From the NCBI GenBank assembly GCA_025359885.1, contig JANYDG010000024.1:1-64000 (forward strand): a stretch of 64,000 nucleotides of DNA, read 5' to 3'. Made by a program: the position numbers and the translations under genes. The DNA is from Acidobacteriota bacterium. GTDB lineage: Bacteria; Acidobacteriota; Terriglobia; Terriglobales; Acidobacteriaceae. The notes under the pieces are model-generated. The model made no database searches. It worked only from the letters and a program-made list of their open reading frames with translations, and was not told where the DNA came from. Of this stretch, positions 1 through 8,526 are shown in pieces (within the stretch, counting starts at the first letter, position 1; each line of letters opens with the position of its first letter).

Positions 1-177
1 GTTGAGGGTGGCCCGGAACTCCGCCGGGGTTCTGTAGTCGAGCGAGCTGTGGGGCCGCTCGTGGTTGTACTCCTGCTGCCAGTCTGCCAGCTTCTCTCTT
101 ACATCGCCAAGCGTGCGGAACCAGCTTGGGTTGAGGCATTCATCACGCAGCCTGCCGTGGAAGCTCTCGACATGGTA
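1..177 (-). mobile_element. IS3-family transposase (OrfB) C-terminal fragment, cut by the window edge
   Basis: The minus strand reads without a stop from about 180 to 1 and gives the C-terminal end of an IS3-type DDE integrase. The recognisable motifs are ESFHGRLRDECLN (which carries the last catalytic Glu of the DDE triad in this family) and, further on, NHERPHSSLDYRTPAEF. Homology stops abruptly near 170-180: the residues expected before ESFHGR are replaced by unrelated sequence, so the catalytic core is missing on this side. The other end runs off the window. This is most likely an inactive remnant. The next gene starts only 12 bases beyond the break. Confidence 0.85.
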
Positions 178-191
178 GTACAATACTCGGC

Positions 192-701
192 ATGAAACCC
201 TTGCGGCTTTTGTACCTCTTTGTTCTTAGCGGCGCTGTCATTTCTGCGACTGGCTGCGATAGCGACCGGATCAGCAAGCTAGAAAAAGAGAACCAAGAAA
301 TGAAGGCGAAGCTGGAAAAGGGCAACGCCGCTCAAGATTACGAGCTACAAGCGCGGTGTGCAAAAGACACGAGGGTCTGGTTCAACCAAACCTACTCGCC
401 ACAGCCTGACACCGATTTATTGGCCTATACAAACCACTACAACAAGAACCTGAATAAGTGTTTTGCGACGGTCGAAATCCGCTTTCGGACTGTAACGACA
501 TATCCCTTATGGGGGCATATCATAACGCTATGGGACGTGTATGAAAACTCTCACTACGGAACGTATTCGGAACTCCTCACTGATGGTTTAAGACTAAAAG
601 GTGGCACAGCTGACAATCTTCTCCACTGTGAGGTCTACGGATCAAAATGTAAAACGATCGACGAATATAACGGCTTGGTTCAACCCTATTTAAACAATTA
701 G
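192..701 (+). CDS. small predicted lipoprotein with a short coiled coil
   Basis: This 169-residue protein has a lipoprotein signal peptide: a positively charged start, a hydrophobic stretch and the lipobox SATGC, with Cys22 as the likely lipidated residue. Heptad-like charged residues follow (ISKLEKENQEMKAKLEKG), suggesting a short coiled coil. The globular part carries the motif LQARCAKDTRVWF and ends in LVQPYLNN. I recall small lipoproteins of this general layout but know no function for them. The gene is visibly AT-richer than its neighbours and lies directly beside a broken transposase, which suggests acquisition by transfer. Role unknown; location probably envelope. Confidence 0.7.
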   Translation: MKPLRLLYLFVLSGAVISATGCDSDRISKLEKENQEMKAKLEKGNAAQDYELQARCAKDTRVWFNQTYSPQPDTDLLAYTNHYNKNLNKCFATVEIRFRTVTTYPLWGHIITLWDVYENSHYGTYSELLTDGLRLKGGTADNLLHCEVYGSKCKTIDEYNGLVQPYLNN

Positions 702-1333
702 CAAGAGCAAAGATTGCAGTTGCCATCGGCGTCTACGGAGTGCGATCGTGCGGCTGAATGTTCTGGCGGTTATTCCTTGTATTCCTCATAATGCTGAATG
801 TGCTTACACGGCGAGCAGACATCCCATTGCGAATAGTAGAAGGCCCTTTTGAGATGCCTCGTTTCAAAAGGCCCGTGCACTCTGCGCTCCATCTTCCGAC
901 CGCACTTCGGACGATTCTCCCCAATTCCTATAGACATAATTATGGGTCTTAATTTATTTCTTCTCTTAAATCCCTACCTTCATGTTTCGGTGGACACACG
1001 ACTTCCCCACCGATGTTCCTTTCGGAAAATCGGTCGGACCTTTGGTCGCAGGGTTTCTGGCTCGACATTCCTGTATCCAATCTTGTATTTTCGTTTGAAA
1101 GCGCTCCAGATCAATCACCTGTTCTACTTCCACGCGGACAGCCCGGATGCTGGTGGAATCTTCTTCCACGGTCTTTCTCCATGGATTCGCTCACTTCGAG
1201 CACTTTTTGGCAGACCTGGGCAAACCGGAGTTTCAATGGCGCATGCAAGCTGATGATTGGCGTAGTTGGCTAGAAAAAGACGCCGGCCGAACATGGGGCA
1301 TCGGCAATTGCGACAATGACGATGGAGGCATCC
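702..1333. other. gene-poor stretch, possible debris
   Basis: No convincing gene was seen. On the minus strand between about 1250 and 966 two short frames could be joined by one frameshift near 1175: a frame containing CQKVLEVSESMEK continues in another frame as VEEDSTSIRAVRVEVEQVI. This may be the remains of a small gene next to the transposase fragment, but the product is not recognised. The last 20 bases carry the ribosome binding site of the downstream permease. Confidence 0.35.
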
Positions 1334-2842
1334 ATGGCGACACGACCCAGACCGGTAGCAACTGCGAACGATGATTCTCTGCAAGCCCCGGGAGAATTTC
1401 GGAAAGCACTCGGCCTGTTTGATTCCATCATGATCGTGGCAGGCATCATGGTGGGCTCTGGCATCTTCATTGTCAGTGCGGAGATTACGCGGCAGGTCGG
1501 CGCAGCGGGCTGGTTGCTGGTGGTCTGGGCTATTACCGGCGTGCTTACACTCGCGGCCGCCCTCAGCTATGGCGAACTGGCCGCGATGATGCCCCAGGCA
1601 GGCGGCATGTATGTCTATCTGCGTGAAGCCTTTTCTCCTCTGATTGGATTCCTCTATGGATGGACGTTGCTTACGGTCATCCAGACCGGGACTATCGCTG
1701 CGGTTGCCATCGCGTTTGCACGCTTCAGCGGAGTTGCTTTTCCGCAGATCGGGGAGAGCAACTACCTCATCTCTCCGATTCGTCTTCTGCCCGGGTATGC
1801 CGTCTCGCTTTCCACAGCGCAGGCTCTTGCGCTTGGAGTGATTCTGCTGATCACGATTGTCAATTGCCTCGGCGTGCATTGGGGCAAGTGGATCCAGAAT
1901 ATCTTCACCATTGCCAAGCTGACGGGGATGGTGGCTCTGTTGCTTTTGGGCGCGGTAGCCTGGGTACTCCATCCTCAGGTGCTTGCTGCTAATTTTCATC
2001 AGGCGTGGCAACCCCAGTCTGTGGTCAATATCAGCGGGGTAAGCGCACTGACCTCGTTTGGGATGCTGGTTGCGCTCTGCGTCTCGCAGACTGGCTCCTT
2101 GTTTTCCGCGGACTCGTGGCATGACATTACTTTTGTGGCCGGGGAGGTTCGTAATCCTAAACGTAATCTGCCGTTGGCTCTGGGGCTGGGAACCGGACTG
2201 GTTATTGCGCTCTACATGCTGTGCAATCTCTGTTACCTTGCGGTGGTTCCAATGCATGCAATCCAGACCGCGCCCAATGATCGAGTGGCTACGCTGGTTG
2301 TCGATACGGTGCTGCCAAGCTTTGGCAAGCTGGCGATGGGTGTTCTTATTATGGTTTCAACCTTTGGAACGGTGAACGCACTTACCCTGGCTGGGGGCCG
2401 TGCCTGTTACGCAATGGCTCAGGATGGGCTCTTCTTTCGCAGGGCCGGCCAGCTGAACCGGGCGCAGGTGCCGGGCTGGGCGTTGTCGCTGCAGTGCGTC
2501 TGGTCGCTCGTGTTAGTGCTACCGCGCACCTATGACGCGTCTACCGGGCAGTATGGCAACCTCTACAGCAATCTGCTGGACTATGTAATCTCCGCGGCGC
2601 TGTTGTTTTACATCCTTACGGTGTTTGCACTCTTTCGACTGCGCCGTACCCGCCGGGAGGCGCCGCGACCGTATCGTGCATGGGGATATCCGTGGCTGCC
2701 AATCCTCTACATTGCCGGAGCAAGTATCGTACTGGCCATACTGTTCTGTTATCGCACTGCGACCACATGGCCGGGGCTGCTCATCATTGCGAGCGGCCTC
2801 CCGGTATACCTGTGGCTGCGCAAACCGTCTAGCTCGTTGTAG
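1334..2842 (+). CDS. APC-superfamily amino acid permease, candidate hydroxyproline/proline importer
   Basis: An inner-membrane secondary transporter of 502 residues with about twelve hydrophobic segments. The first segment holds the APC signature region (IMVGSGIFIVSAEI), followed by the YGELAAMMPQAGG motif typical of amino-acid permeases after the second segment. I chose ATG 1334 because GGAGG at 1324-1328 stands five bases upstream; an in-frame ATG at 1316 has no such site. It is followed by a decayed GntR regulator and converges on the hydroxyproline operon, so import of hydroxyproline, proline or small peptides is a reasonable guess. The family is broad and the substrate cannot be read from sequence alone. 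Confidence 0.85.
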   Translation: MATRPRPVATANDDSLQAPGEFRKALGLFDSIMIVAGIMVGSGIFIVSAEITRQVGAAGWLLVVWAITGVLTLAAALSYGELAAMMPQAGGMYVYLREAFSPLIGFLYGWTLLTVIQTGTIAAVAIAFARFSGVAFPQIGESNYLISPIRLLPGYAVSLSTAQALALGVILLITIVNCLGVHWGKWIQNIFTIAKLTGMVALLLLGAVAWVLHPQVLAANFHQAWQPQSVVNISGVSALTSFGMLVALCVSQTGSLFSADSWHDITFVAGEVRNPKRNLPLALGLGTGLVIALYMLCNLCYLAVVPMHAIQTAPNDRVATLVVDTVLPSFGKLAMGVLIMVSTFGTVNALTLAGGRACYAMAQDGLFFRRAGQLNRAQVPGWALSLQCVWSLVLVLPRTYDASTGQYGNLYSNLLDYVISAALLFYILTVFALFRLRRTRREAPRPYRAWGYPWLPILYIAGASIVLAILFCYRTATTWPGLLIIASGLPVYLWLRKPSSSL

Positions 2843-3013
2843 AAACCTGCGCAGCATCGGTTTGGGAATGTCATCGATCAGGAGGTCTCGAATGAGCATT
2901 CACATTCGGTTCTGACGGGCTTTTGGGAGTGAATCTCTGCAGGTCTCCTTTGGCTGAGATGACCCAGGCAAGGACAAGTACATTTGAAAATGAAGACATC
3001 AAGCCCGACTGCT

Positions 3014-3273
3014 GAGAGGGACAGGCGCGACAGCAAACGCGATGCCGCCCCGGAAAGAAACGCGCGAAGCCCGATCTTGGGACAAGTCTCCTGACCGAAT
3101 TCGAGGAAATTCGGGAGCTGATTGTTCACGGCAAGATTTTCCCAGGTACCTGGAGCGTGGAGGCAGAACCGGCGGGAAGGCTCAATCTGAGCCTGACTTT
3201 GCTGCGCGCTGCCATCCACGAAGTGCTGCGGATTGCACCGGGTCAAGGTTTGCCGGTCCGAGTCTCTGTCTGA
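3014..3273 (+). pseudogene. GntR-family transcription regulator remnant
   Basis: An open stretch with no ATG encodes a decayed GntR winged-helix DNA-binding domain. The recognisable part runs from LLTEFEEIRELIVHGK (as in the usual helix 1 and GxLxPG turn, here KIFPG) through VEAEPAGRLNLS to LLRAAIHEVLRI, which matches the recognition-helix region of the family. A stop follows at 3271-3273 just after GQGLPVRVSV. There is no ligand-binding domain, and the reading frame closes upstream at a TGA near 3011. The 3' end overlaps the end of the convergent dehydrogenase gene by about 30 bases. GntR/FCD proteins often control hydroxyproline and proline-racemase operons, so this is plausibly the lost local regulator. 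Confidence 0.6.
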
Positions 3274-4868
3274 CTGGCGTCCCCGTTCCAGGCACCATTC
3301 CACATGCGTAAAAGGCCGAGCGGATTCTCATCCTTCAGTGCCTCAGGCAGCGCCGATTGAGGCAATCCCTGGTACGCAACCGGCCTGGCGAAGCGGAAGA
3401 TGGCCTGGCTGCCGACGGAAGTTGATCGACCGTCTGAGGTTGCAGGAAACGGGCCGCCGTGCACCATGGCATGGCACACCTCGACACCCGTGGGAAAAGC
3501 ATTGAAGATCAGGCGGCCTACTTTGCTCTCCAATACGCGCAACAGATCACGGTACTCCGCCAGATCTGCCTCAGTGCCGAGAATCGTGGCTGTCAGGTGC
3601 CCTTCGAGTGCGCGCGCAGCCTGGATCATCTCTGGTTTGCCCTCAAGGTGAACGAGCAGCGTTGTTGGTCCAAATACCTCTTCTGCCAAATGAGGCTCGG
3701 CGTCGAGGCCCGCAAATGTCGTTTCCAGCAACACCGTCCTGGCTCCCCAGCCTGCGCTTGCTTCCGCTCCTGCGGCGGTCTGCAGGTGCGCCCGCGCAGC
3801 GACGGACCTCTCGTACACGGCAGCAATCCCACTGGTGAGCAGCGAAAAAGCTGGTCCTGCATCCGTCAGTTGCCGCAGCCGCTCGACAAATGGTGAAGAG
3901 ACACCGACAGGCGCAAACACCAGTCCCGGCTTGGTACAAAACTGTCCGCCCCCCAGCGTGAAGGAGCCGTGCAATCCCGTCGCCAATTGCTCTGCGCGTT
4001 CTGCCAAAGCCCCTGGCAGAATGAATACCGGGTTCACGCTTCCCATTTCGGCATAGACAGGAATCGGCCGCGGACGCTTTGCAGCCAGGTCCATCAGGGC
4101 CTTTCCTCCGCGCAGCGAGCCGGTAAAGCCCACGGCGCAGATTTCAGGATGCATGACCAGCGCTGAGCCAACCGCATGACCCTCATCAAAGAGAAGAGAA
4201 AAGACTCCCGTGGGCAGCCCGCATGCCTGGACTGCATCGGCGACAATCCGACCCGCTACCTCACTGGTGGCCGGATGCGCCGGATGCGCTTTTACAATCA
4301 CAGGATTGCCAGCGGCCAGCGCCGAAGCCGTGTCTCCGCCACAAACGGAAAAGGCGAGCGGAAAATTGCTTGCGCCGAAGACAGCGACGGGCCCCAGTGG
4401 ACGCAACATCGACCGCACATCCGGCTTGGGCGGTGTTCGGTCAGGATTACCGGTGTCAATCCGCGCCATTACCCACGAACCTTCTTCCACCACGCCTGCA
4501 AAGTGGCGCAACTGGCCGCTGGTGCGGGCCACTTCCCCGGTCAGCCTCGGTCGAGGCAGGGCCGTCTCGGCATGGGCATGCTCGATGAGGCAGCCCGCCG
4601 CTGCATCGAGCCCATCGGCAATGCGCCGCAGAAACTGCCCGCGCGCCTGACCGCTGAGCGCACCGTACTCGGGTGCAGCAGAAACGGCCGCTTGAACGGC
4701 TGCATCTACTTCTTGGGCAGTGGCTGAGTAAAAGATCGGCGGCAAAACTGAGCCCTCGACGGGGTTGAATCCATGAAAAGCGCGACCAACCTGCGCCCGC
4801 GGGGCATCTGTCTGCCCAGCAATCAGCGATCTGCCTTGAACTTCAAACAAAGTATTCAAACCTGTCAT
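3243..4868 (-). CDS. 2-oxoglutarate semialdehyde dehydrogenase (aldehyde dehydrogenase family), last hydroxyproline step
   Basis: A cytoplasmic NAD(P)-dependent aldehyde dehydrogenase of 541 residues that would oxidise 2-oxoglutarate semialdehyde to 2-oxoglutarate. The fold landmarks are all present: GASNFPLAFS with Asn168, general-base Glu274 in VYAEMGSVNP, and catalytic Cys311 in GGGQFCTKPG. These variants of the ALDH motifs (SNFPLAFS, FCTKPG) resemble the KGSADH group linked to hydroxyproline and sugar-acid operons. It is the last gene of the operon, 17 bases after the deaminase. The C-terminus is about 20 residues longer than I would expect and overlaps the GntR remnant on the other strand. 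Confidence 0.88.
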   Translation of the reverse strand: MTGLNTLFEVQGRSLIAGQTDAPRAQVGRAFHGFNPVEGSVLPPIFYSATAQEVDAAVQAAVSAAPEYGALSGQARGQFLRRIADGLDAAAGCLIEHAHAETALPRPRLTGEVARTSGQLRHFAGVVEEGSWVMARIDTGNPDRTPPKPDVRSMLRPLGPVAVFGASNFPLAFSVCGGDTASALAAGNPVIVKAHPAHPATSEVAGRIVADAVQACGLPTGVFSLLFDEGHAVGSALVMHPEICAVGFTGSLRGGKALMDLAAKRPRPIPVYAEMGSVNPVFILPGALAERAEQLATGLHGSFTLGGGQFCTKPGLVFAPVGVSSPFVERLRQLTDAGPAFSLLTSGIAAVYERSVAARAHLQTAAGAEASAGWGARTVLLETTFAGLDAEPHLAEEVFGPTTLLVHLEGKPEMIQAARALEGHLTATILGTEADLAEYRDLLRVLESKVGRLIFNAFPTGVEVCHAMVHGGPFPATSDGRSTSVGSQAIFRFARPVAYQGLPQSALPEALKDENPLGLLRMWNGAWNGDASQTETRTGKP

Positions 4869-4885
4869 CGACGGGACTACCTTTT

Positions 4886-5818
4886 CTAAGCGGTTAGGCT
4901 CGCCCTATATTCGGCAAACGGCTTTTCGTTGAGAGGCGCACGGTTGCCAAGCGCGATGGCCAGGGTCGCCTGCGCCTCTGCCAGATCTTTGCCCGCAAGC
5001 TCCAGACGCGGTCCACGAACCCGGGCCGATCCGACCCCCACTTGTTCCTGCACCCATTTAATCAGTTGGACGAACTTCGGCACGGTGTCCATGCGCAGCA
5101 GCGGCAGGAACCAGCGATAGAGAGCAAACGCCTGGTCCCGCTTGCCTTCCCGGGCAAGGTTGAAAAGCGCCACTGACTCTGCCGGATATGCATTGACGAG
5201 TCCGGCAATCCAGCCTACGGCCCCAGCCTGTATGCCTTCCACTACGACGTCGTCGACGCCCACGAAGATACTCAGCCGATCGCCGAGCAAAACGCGAATC
5301 GATGCAACCCGGCGGACATCGGTGCTGGACTCCTTGACCGCGTGCAGATTTGGGTGCTCTGCAGCCAACTCGGCAATCTGGTCTGGTAAGAAATCGGTCT
5401 TGTAGGCCACTGGATTGTTGTACAGCATGCAGGAGAGCGGTGTCGCGGCGATGACGGCCGATACATGACGCTTTATCTCGTACCAGTCCGACACATAGAC
5501 ATAGGGCGGCAACACCATGAGAGCCTTACAGCCAACTGCCTCAGCCTCCCTGGCCAGTTGGACGGCCTGGGCGGTCGAAAGTGCTGAGATTGCAGCTACC
5601 ACCGGGGCGCCCCCGGCCACCGCAACAGCAGTCCTGAGAATGGCTATCTTCTCAGCGTACTCGAGTGTGGCACCTTCTCCGAGGGAGCCGAGCATCACCA
5701 GGCCAGTGCAGCCATTGCCCAGCAGCCAGGCTGCATGTTGCGCTAGAAAAGCGTGATCGACGGCAAGATTTTCGTCAAATGGAGTTGTCATTGCGGGCAT
5801 TACGCCAGACCAGTTCAT
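4886..5818 (-). CDS. DapA-family deaminase, probable 1-pyrroline-4-hydroxy-2-carboxylate deaminase
   Basis: A 310-residue TIM-barrel protein of the dihydrodipicolinate synthase/N-acetylneuraminate lyase family. The Schiff-base lysine is Lys162 in AVKESSTDVRR and the conserved tyrosine is Tyr133 in YNNPVAYK. In this operon the family member would convert 1-pyrroline-4-hydroxy-2-carboxylate into 2-oxoglutarate semialdehyde and ammonia. The ATG overlaps the stop of the preceding oxidoreductase as ATGA (5818-5815), which points to translational coupling. Other activities are possible for this family (aldolases, dehydratases); the assignment rests mainly on the complete set of neighbours. Confidence 0.82.
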   Translation of the reverse strand: MNWSGVMPAMTTPFDENLAVDHAFLAQHAAWLLGNGCTGLVMLGSLGEGATLEYAEKIAILRTAVAVAGGAPVVAAISALSTAQAVQLAREAEAVGCKALMVLPPYVYVSDWYEIKRHVSAVIAATPLSCMLYNNPVAYKTDFLPDQIAELAAEHPNLHAVKESSTDVRRVASIRVLLGDRLSIFVGVDDVVVEGIQAGAVGWIAGLVNAYPAESVALFNLAREGKRDQAFALYRWFLPLLRMDTVPKFVQLIKWVQEQVGVGSARVRGPRLELAGKDLAEAQATLAIALGNRAPLNEKPFAEYRASLTA

Positions 5819-7146
5819 AGGTGCTCCTTCAAACTCACGGGTTGTAATCCAGGATAGACGAGGGCGGAAACGGGTACAGGCATCAGCGGGGGCCGCACCG
5901 AGGTCTGCTTCCAGCCAAATAATGTCTCAGTTGCCGCGCCGCAGATACGGCCCTGGCACGGGCCCATGCCACAGCGTGTTTGCAGCTTGGCATCGATCCA
6001 GCCGCTGCGTTTTTCGAGAGCCGCGTAAGGAATATCTTCGCAACGGCAAACCAGCGTATCCGGCCGCGCTAATGATCGTAGCTCGGGACGAATACGAAAC
6101 GCAGCCTCAAGCTTCAGGGCAAATTTCCGTTCCGCCAGCCTGCGGCCCTGCAGGCTGTCTGTAGGCTTCCCGGCACTCGCCAGGCCAGCAATCTCGCCCT
6201 GGACGAGGGCAGCGCCCAAGCCGCCGATGCCAGTGGGCTCTCCGGCGCAGTAGACATGGGCGAGTGAGGTTCGCTGCTGGTGGTCGACCTTCACAAAGCC
6301 ATCCTGGATTGCGCAGCCGAGTAAAGAGGCCAGTTCGATATTCGGAACCAGATGGAAGCCGCAGGCGAGCAGATCGCAGTGCTGGGTCCAGGTTCTTTTG
6401 CCGTTCGTCAGCCGCACGCCGGTCAACTTACCGCTAACTTCGTCGGCAAGCGCCGCCACCGGCCAGCAACCGAGGTGAAACGGCGCAGTTCCGAGAGCGG
6501 CCCGGTACTGAATCCCTTGCAGAATCCTGGCCGGATGCGACCACAGACTGGCTGCAAACGGCAGCATCTTCGCGAGCGGGGCCTGCTCCGCGACACAGAC
6601 TACATTCGCCCCATATCCGCGCAAATGGGCGGCGACGGCCAGTAGCAGCGGACCCGATCCGGCGACTACAATTCGCTGGCCCGCGACATTGAATCCGCCT
6701 TTGACCAAGGCCTGCAAGCCACCGGGACCGAATACTCCCGGAAGAGTCCAGCCAGGAAATGGCAGAAAGCGCTCCCTTGCTCCAGTGGCCAGGATGAGCT
6801 TTTCATAGCGCAAGCCCACTATATGCGGATCGCCTGGGACAGGACCAGCGGCCGCCTCACCCGATTCGCAGATGGCGCGCAGTTCCCCGGCAGAGGGCGC
6901 ATCGTACACGCTGTAACCAAAGAGGCAACTGGCTCCGCAGGCGCACAGCCGAGCAATAGCCTGGTTTTTGGCAGTTTGCCCTTCGGCTTGTCCCTTTGGC
7001 ATGGGCTGACCAACGCGCCAGATCTGTCCTCCCGGGGCAGGATTTTCATCAAGCAGCAGGACTCGGCGACCGGAAATCGCAGCGGCAGTTGCCGCGGCTA
7101 TGCCCGCTGGACCGGCACCAACAACGAGCACGTCGCACTGGGTCAT
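5815..7146 (-). CDS. FAD/NAD-binding subunit of a D-hydroxyproline dehydrogenase complex, with BFD-like [2Fe-2S] tail
   Basis: This 443-residue pyridine-nucleotide-disulfide-type flavoprotein starts with a dinucleotide fold (VLVVGAGPAGIAAATAA) followed by DENPAPGGQIW, and has a second Rossmann element (IVVAGSGPLLLAVA). Its C-terminal 80 residues carry CRCED and then CGMGPCQGRICG, the cysteine pattern of BFD-like [2Fe-2S] domains. This matches the alpha-type subunit of heteromeric D-proline/D-hydroxyproline and octopine dehydrogenases (HcnB/OoxA-like). I start it at ATG 7146 rather than at the frame opening at 7230: ATGA at 7146-7143 overlaps the end of the small ferredoxin-like subunit, and the flavin fold follows immediately. 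Confidence 0.85.
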   Translation of the reverse strand: MTQCDVLVVGAGPAGIAAATAAAISGRRVLLLDENPAPGGQIWRVGQPMPKGQAEGQTAKNQAIARLCACGASCLFGYSVYDAPSAGELRAICESGEAAAGPVPGDPHIVGLRYEKLILATGARERFLPFPGWTLPGVFGPGGLQALVKGGFNVAGQRIVVAGSGPLLLAVAAHLRGYGANVVCVAEQAPLAKMLPFAASLWSHPARILQGIQYRAALGTAPFHLGCWPVAALADEVSGKLTGVRLTNGKRTWTQHCDLLACGFHLVPNIELASLLGCAIQDGFVKVDHQQRTSLAHVYCAGEPTGIGGLGAALVQGEIAGLASAGKPTDSLQGRRLAERKFALKLEAAFRIRPELRSLARPDTLVCRCEDIPYAALEKRSGWIDAKLQTRCGMGPCQGRICGAATETLFGWKQTSVRPPLMPVPVSALVYPGLQPVSLKEHL

Positions 7147-7391
7147 CGCTGGGTCTCCACTACCATGCCGTCGCGGACCACCACCTGACAGGAGCGCCGA
7201 TGGGCCCGGCCATCGATCAGAGCGCGACATTCAAAGCAGATTCCCATTCCGCACAGTGCAGTTCGCACTTCTCCTGTCACAGAAATCCGGCAGGGCTGTC
7301 CCGCATTCCACATCGCCGCTGCAACCGTCGATCCGGCTGACACGACAACTGAAGCACCATTCAGGAAAACCATGACTGTGCCGTCAGACAT
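7143..7391 (-). CDS. small [2Fe-2S] subunit of the D-hydroxyproline dehydrogenase
   Basis: An 82-residue plant-ferredoxin-type protein with cysteines at 47, 52, 55 and 68 (CGMGICFEC then RRSC), spaced as in SoxA/HcnA-like small subunits. It would carry electrons between the two flavoproteins encoded on either side. ATG 7391 overlaps the preceding gene in the eight bases ATGTCTGA, and its stop overlaps the next start by four bases, so the three dehydrogenase subunits form one tightly coupled unit. An upstream in-frame ATG at 7412 would lie deep inside the preceding gene and is less likely. Confidence 0.85.
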   Translation of the reverse strand: MSDGTVMVFLNGASVVVSAGSTVAAAMWNAGQPCRISVTGEVRTALCGMGICFECRALIDGRAHRRSCQVVVRDGMVVETQR

Positions 7392-8526
7392 AAACCGTTT
7401 CCTGCGCCACAAACCGATTTGGCAAAAAAGGCTCTGGATCGATCATGGAAATTCGGCCCAGCAACTGATCGGCCATCAGCCGGGCGGCGCCCGGGGCATT
7501 GGTAATCCCCAGCCCCTCAAACCCCGCTGCCAGCCACAAAGACGGATCTGCAACCTCCCCCGTCAACCTGCCTGCTGGGCCAATCAGCGGCAACTTGTCC
7601 GGCGTTGCCGCGCGAAATCCCGTCCATAACCGCAGGCCAGAGAGCTGACCAAGACCGGGCATGTAGGCAAGCGCACGCTGCAGCATCTGCCTCACAATTT
7701 TCTCGTCGGTCGCTGCATCGTTGTTATCAAACTGTCGCGATGAACCAATCAGCATCTGGCCTGTGCGACGGGGCTGCACGTTGAATGCAACCGAATCGGC
7801 TTCGGTCGAGTGAGCGCTTTTCAAGTACCCCAGCTCGACGAGTTGATGCCTTAGGAAACCCGGATACCGATCGGTAATCAGCAGATGCCCTTTGCGCCGG
7901 CGGATGGGCAAACCCGGCAGCAGCGAACAGTCCGCACCTGGAGACAGCAGAATCCTGTCTGCCGTCAGCGTCGTTCCATTCGCCAGGCGTACCAGTCCTT
8001 GTGAGGCGAAGACGGCATCAGAACCCTGTAGAAATTCTGCTCCGGCCTGAACCGCCTGCTGCAGGAAGAAACCGGCCGCAGCCGGCGGATACACGACGCC
8101 ATCGTCCGGCACCAAGAGTCCTCCAGCCAGCCCGTCGCGCAACCGAGGCTCGGCATTGGCCAGTTGAGCAGGACTCAGGACTTCTGCCTGCACGCCAGCA
8201 GAAGCACAAATCCGGGACTTCGCGTAAACCTCCACCATTTCTTCTTCATCGGCAGCCACCCAAATCGTCCCGCAGGCTTGATATTCGACGCTTGCGGGCA
8301 GCTGGGCCATCAGCTCGCGCCAGATACTGCGAGAGTATTGAGTGAGCGCCAGTTGCGCTGGCGAATCGTCCATCACCACCAGATGACCCATGCCTGCGGC
8401 GGTCGCACCCGATGCCATGGAATTACCCTCGACTACGCCAACCCGCAGACCAGCCAGCGAAAGTTCACGTGCGCAGGCGCAACCGACAATTCCTGCCCCG
8501 ATGATGACTACATCCAGACTTTTCAT
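7384..8526 (-). CDS. DAO-family FAD subunit (catalytic) of the D-hydroxyproline dehydrogenase
   Basis: A 380-residue flavoprotein of the D-amino-acid oxidase/glycine oxidase family. The N-terminus has the FAD-binding fold (VVIIGAGIVGCACAREL), and the C-terminal part contains LWTGFRAATPDKLPLIG and a final GFEGLGITNAPGAA, both typical of DAO proteins. With the two neighbouring subunits it would oxidise cis-4-hydroxy-D-proline to 1-pyrroline-4-hydroxy-2-carboxylate. Its ATG overlaps the epimerase stop by four bases (ATGA, 8526-8523). Sarcosine oxidase beta subunits share the architecture, but the epimerase and deaminase neighbours favour hydroxyproline. Confidence 0.86.
   Translation of the reverse strand: MKSLDVVIIGAGIVGCACARELSLAGLRVGVVEGNSMASGATAAGMGHLVVMDDSPAQLALTQYSRSIWRELMAQLPASVEYQACGTIWVAADEEEMVEVYAKSRICASAGVQAEVLSPAQLANAEPRLRDGLAGGLLVPDDGVVYPPAAAGFFLQQAVQAGAEFLQGSDAVFASQGLVRLANGTTLTADRILLSPGADCSLLPGLPIRRRKGHLLITDRYPGFLRHQLVELGYLKSAHSTEADSVAFNVQPRRTGQMLIGSSRQFDNNDAATDEKIVRQMLQRALAYMPGLGQLSGLRLWTGFRAATPDKLPLIGPAGRLTGEVADPSLWLAAGFEGLGITNAPGAARLMADQLLGRISMIDPEPFLPNRFVAQETVYV

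Noticed and set aside
1124-2257. Long minus-strand open frame (377 codons) opposite the permease
   Set aside because: Antisense to a clear permease gene; low-complexity, His/Arg/Gln-rich translation with no domain.
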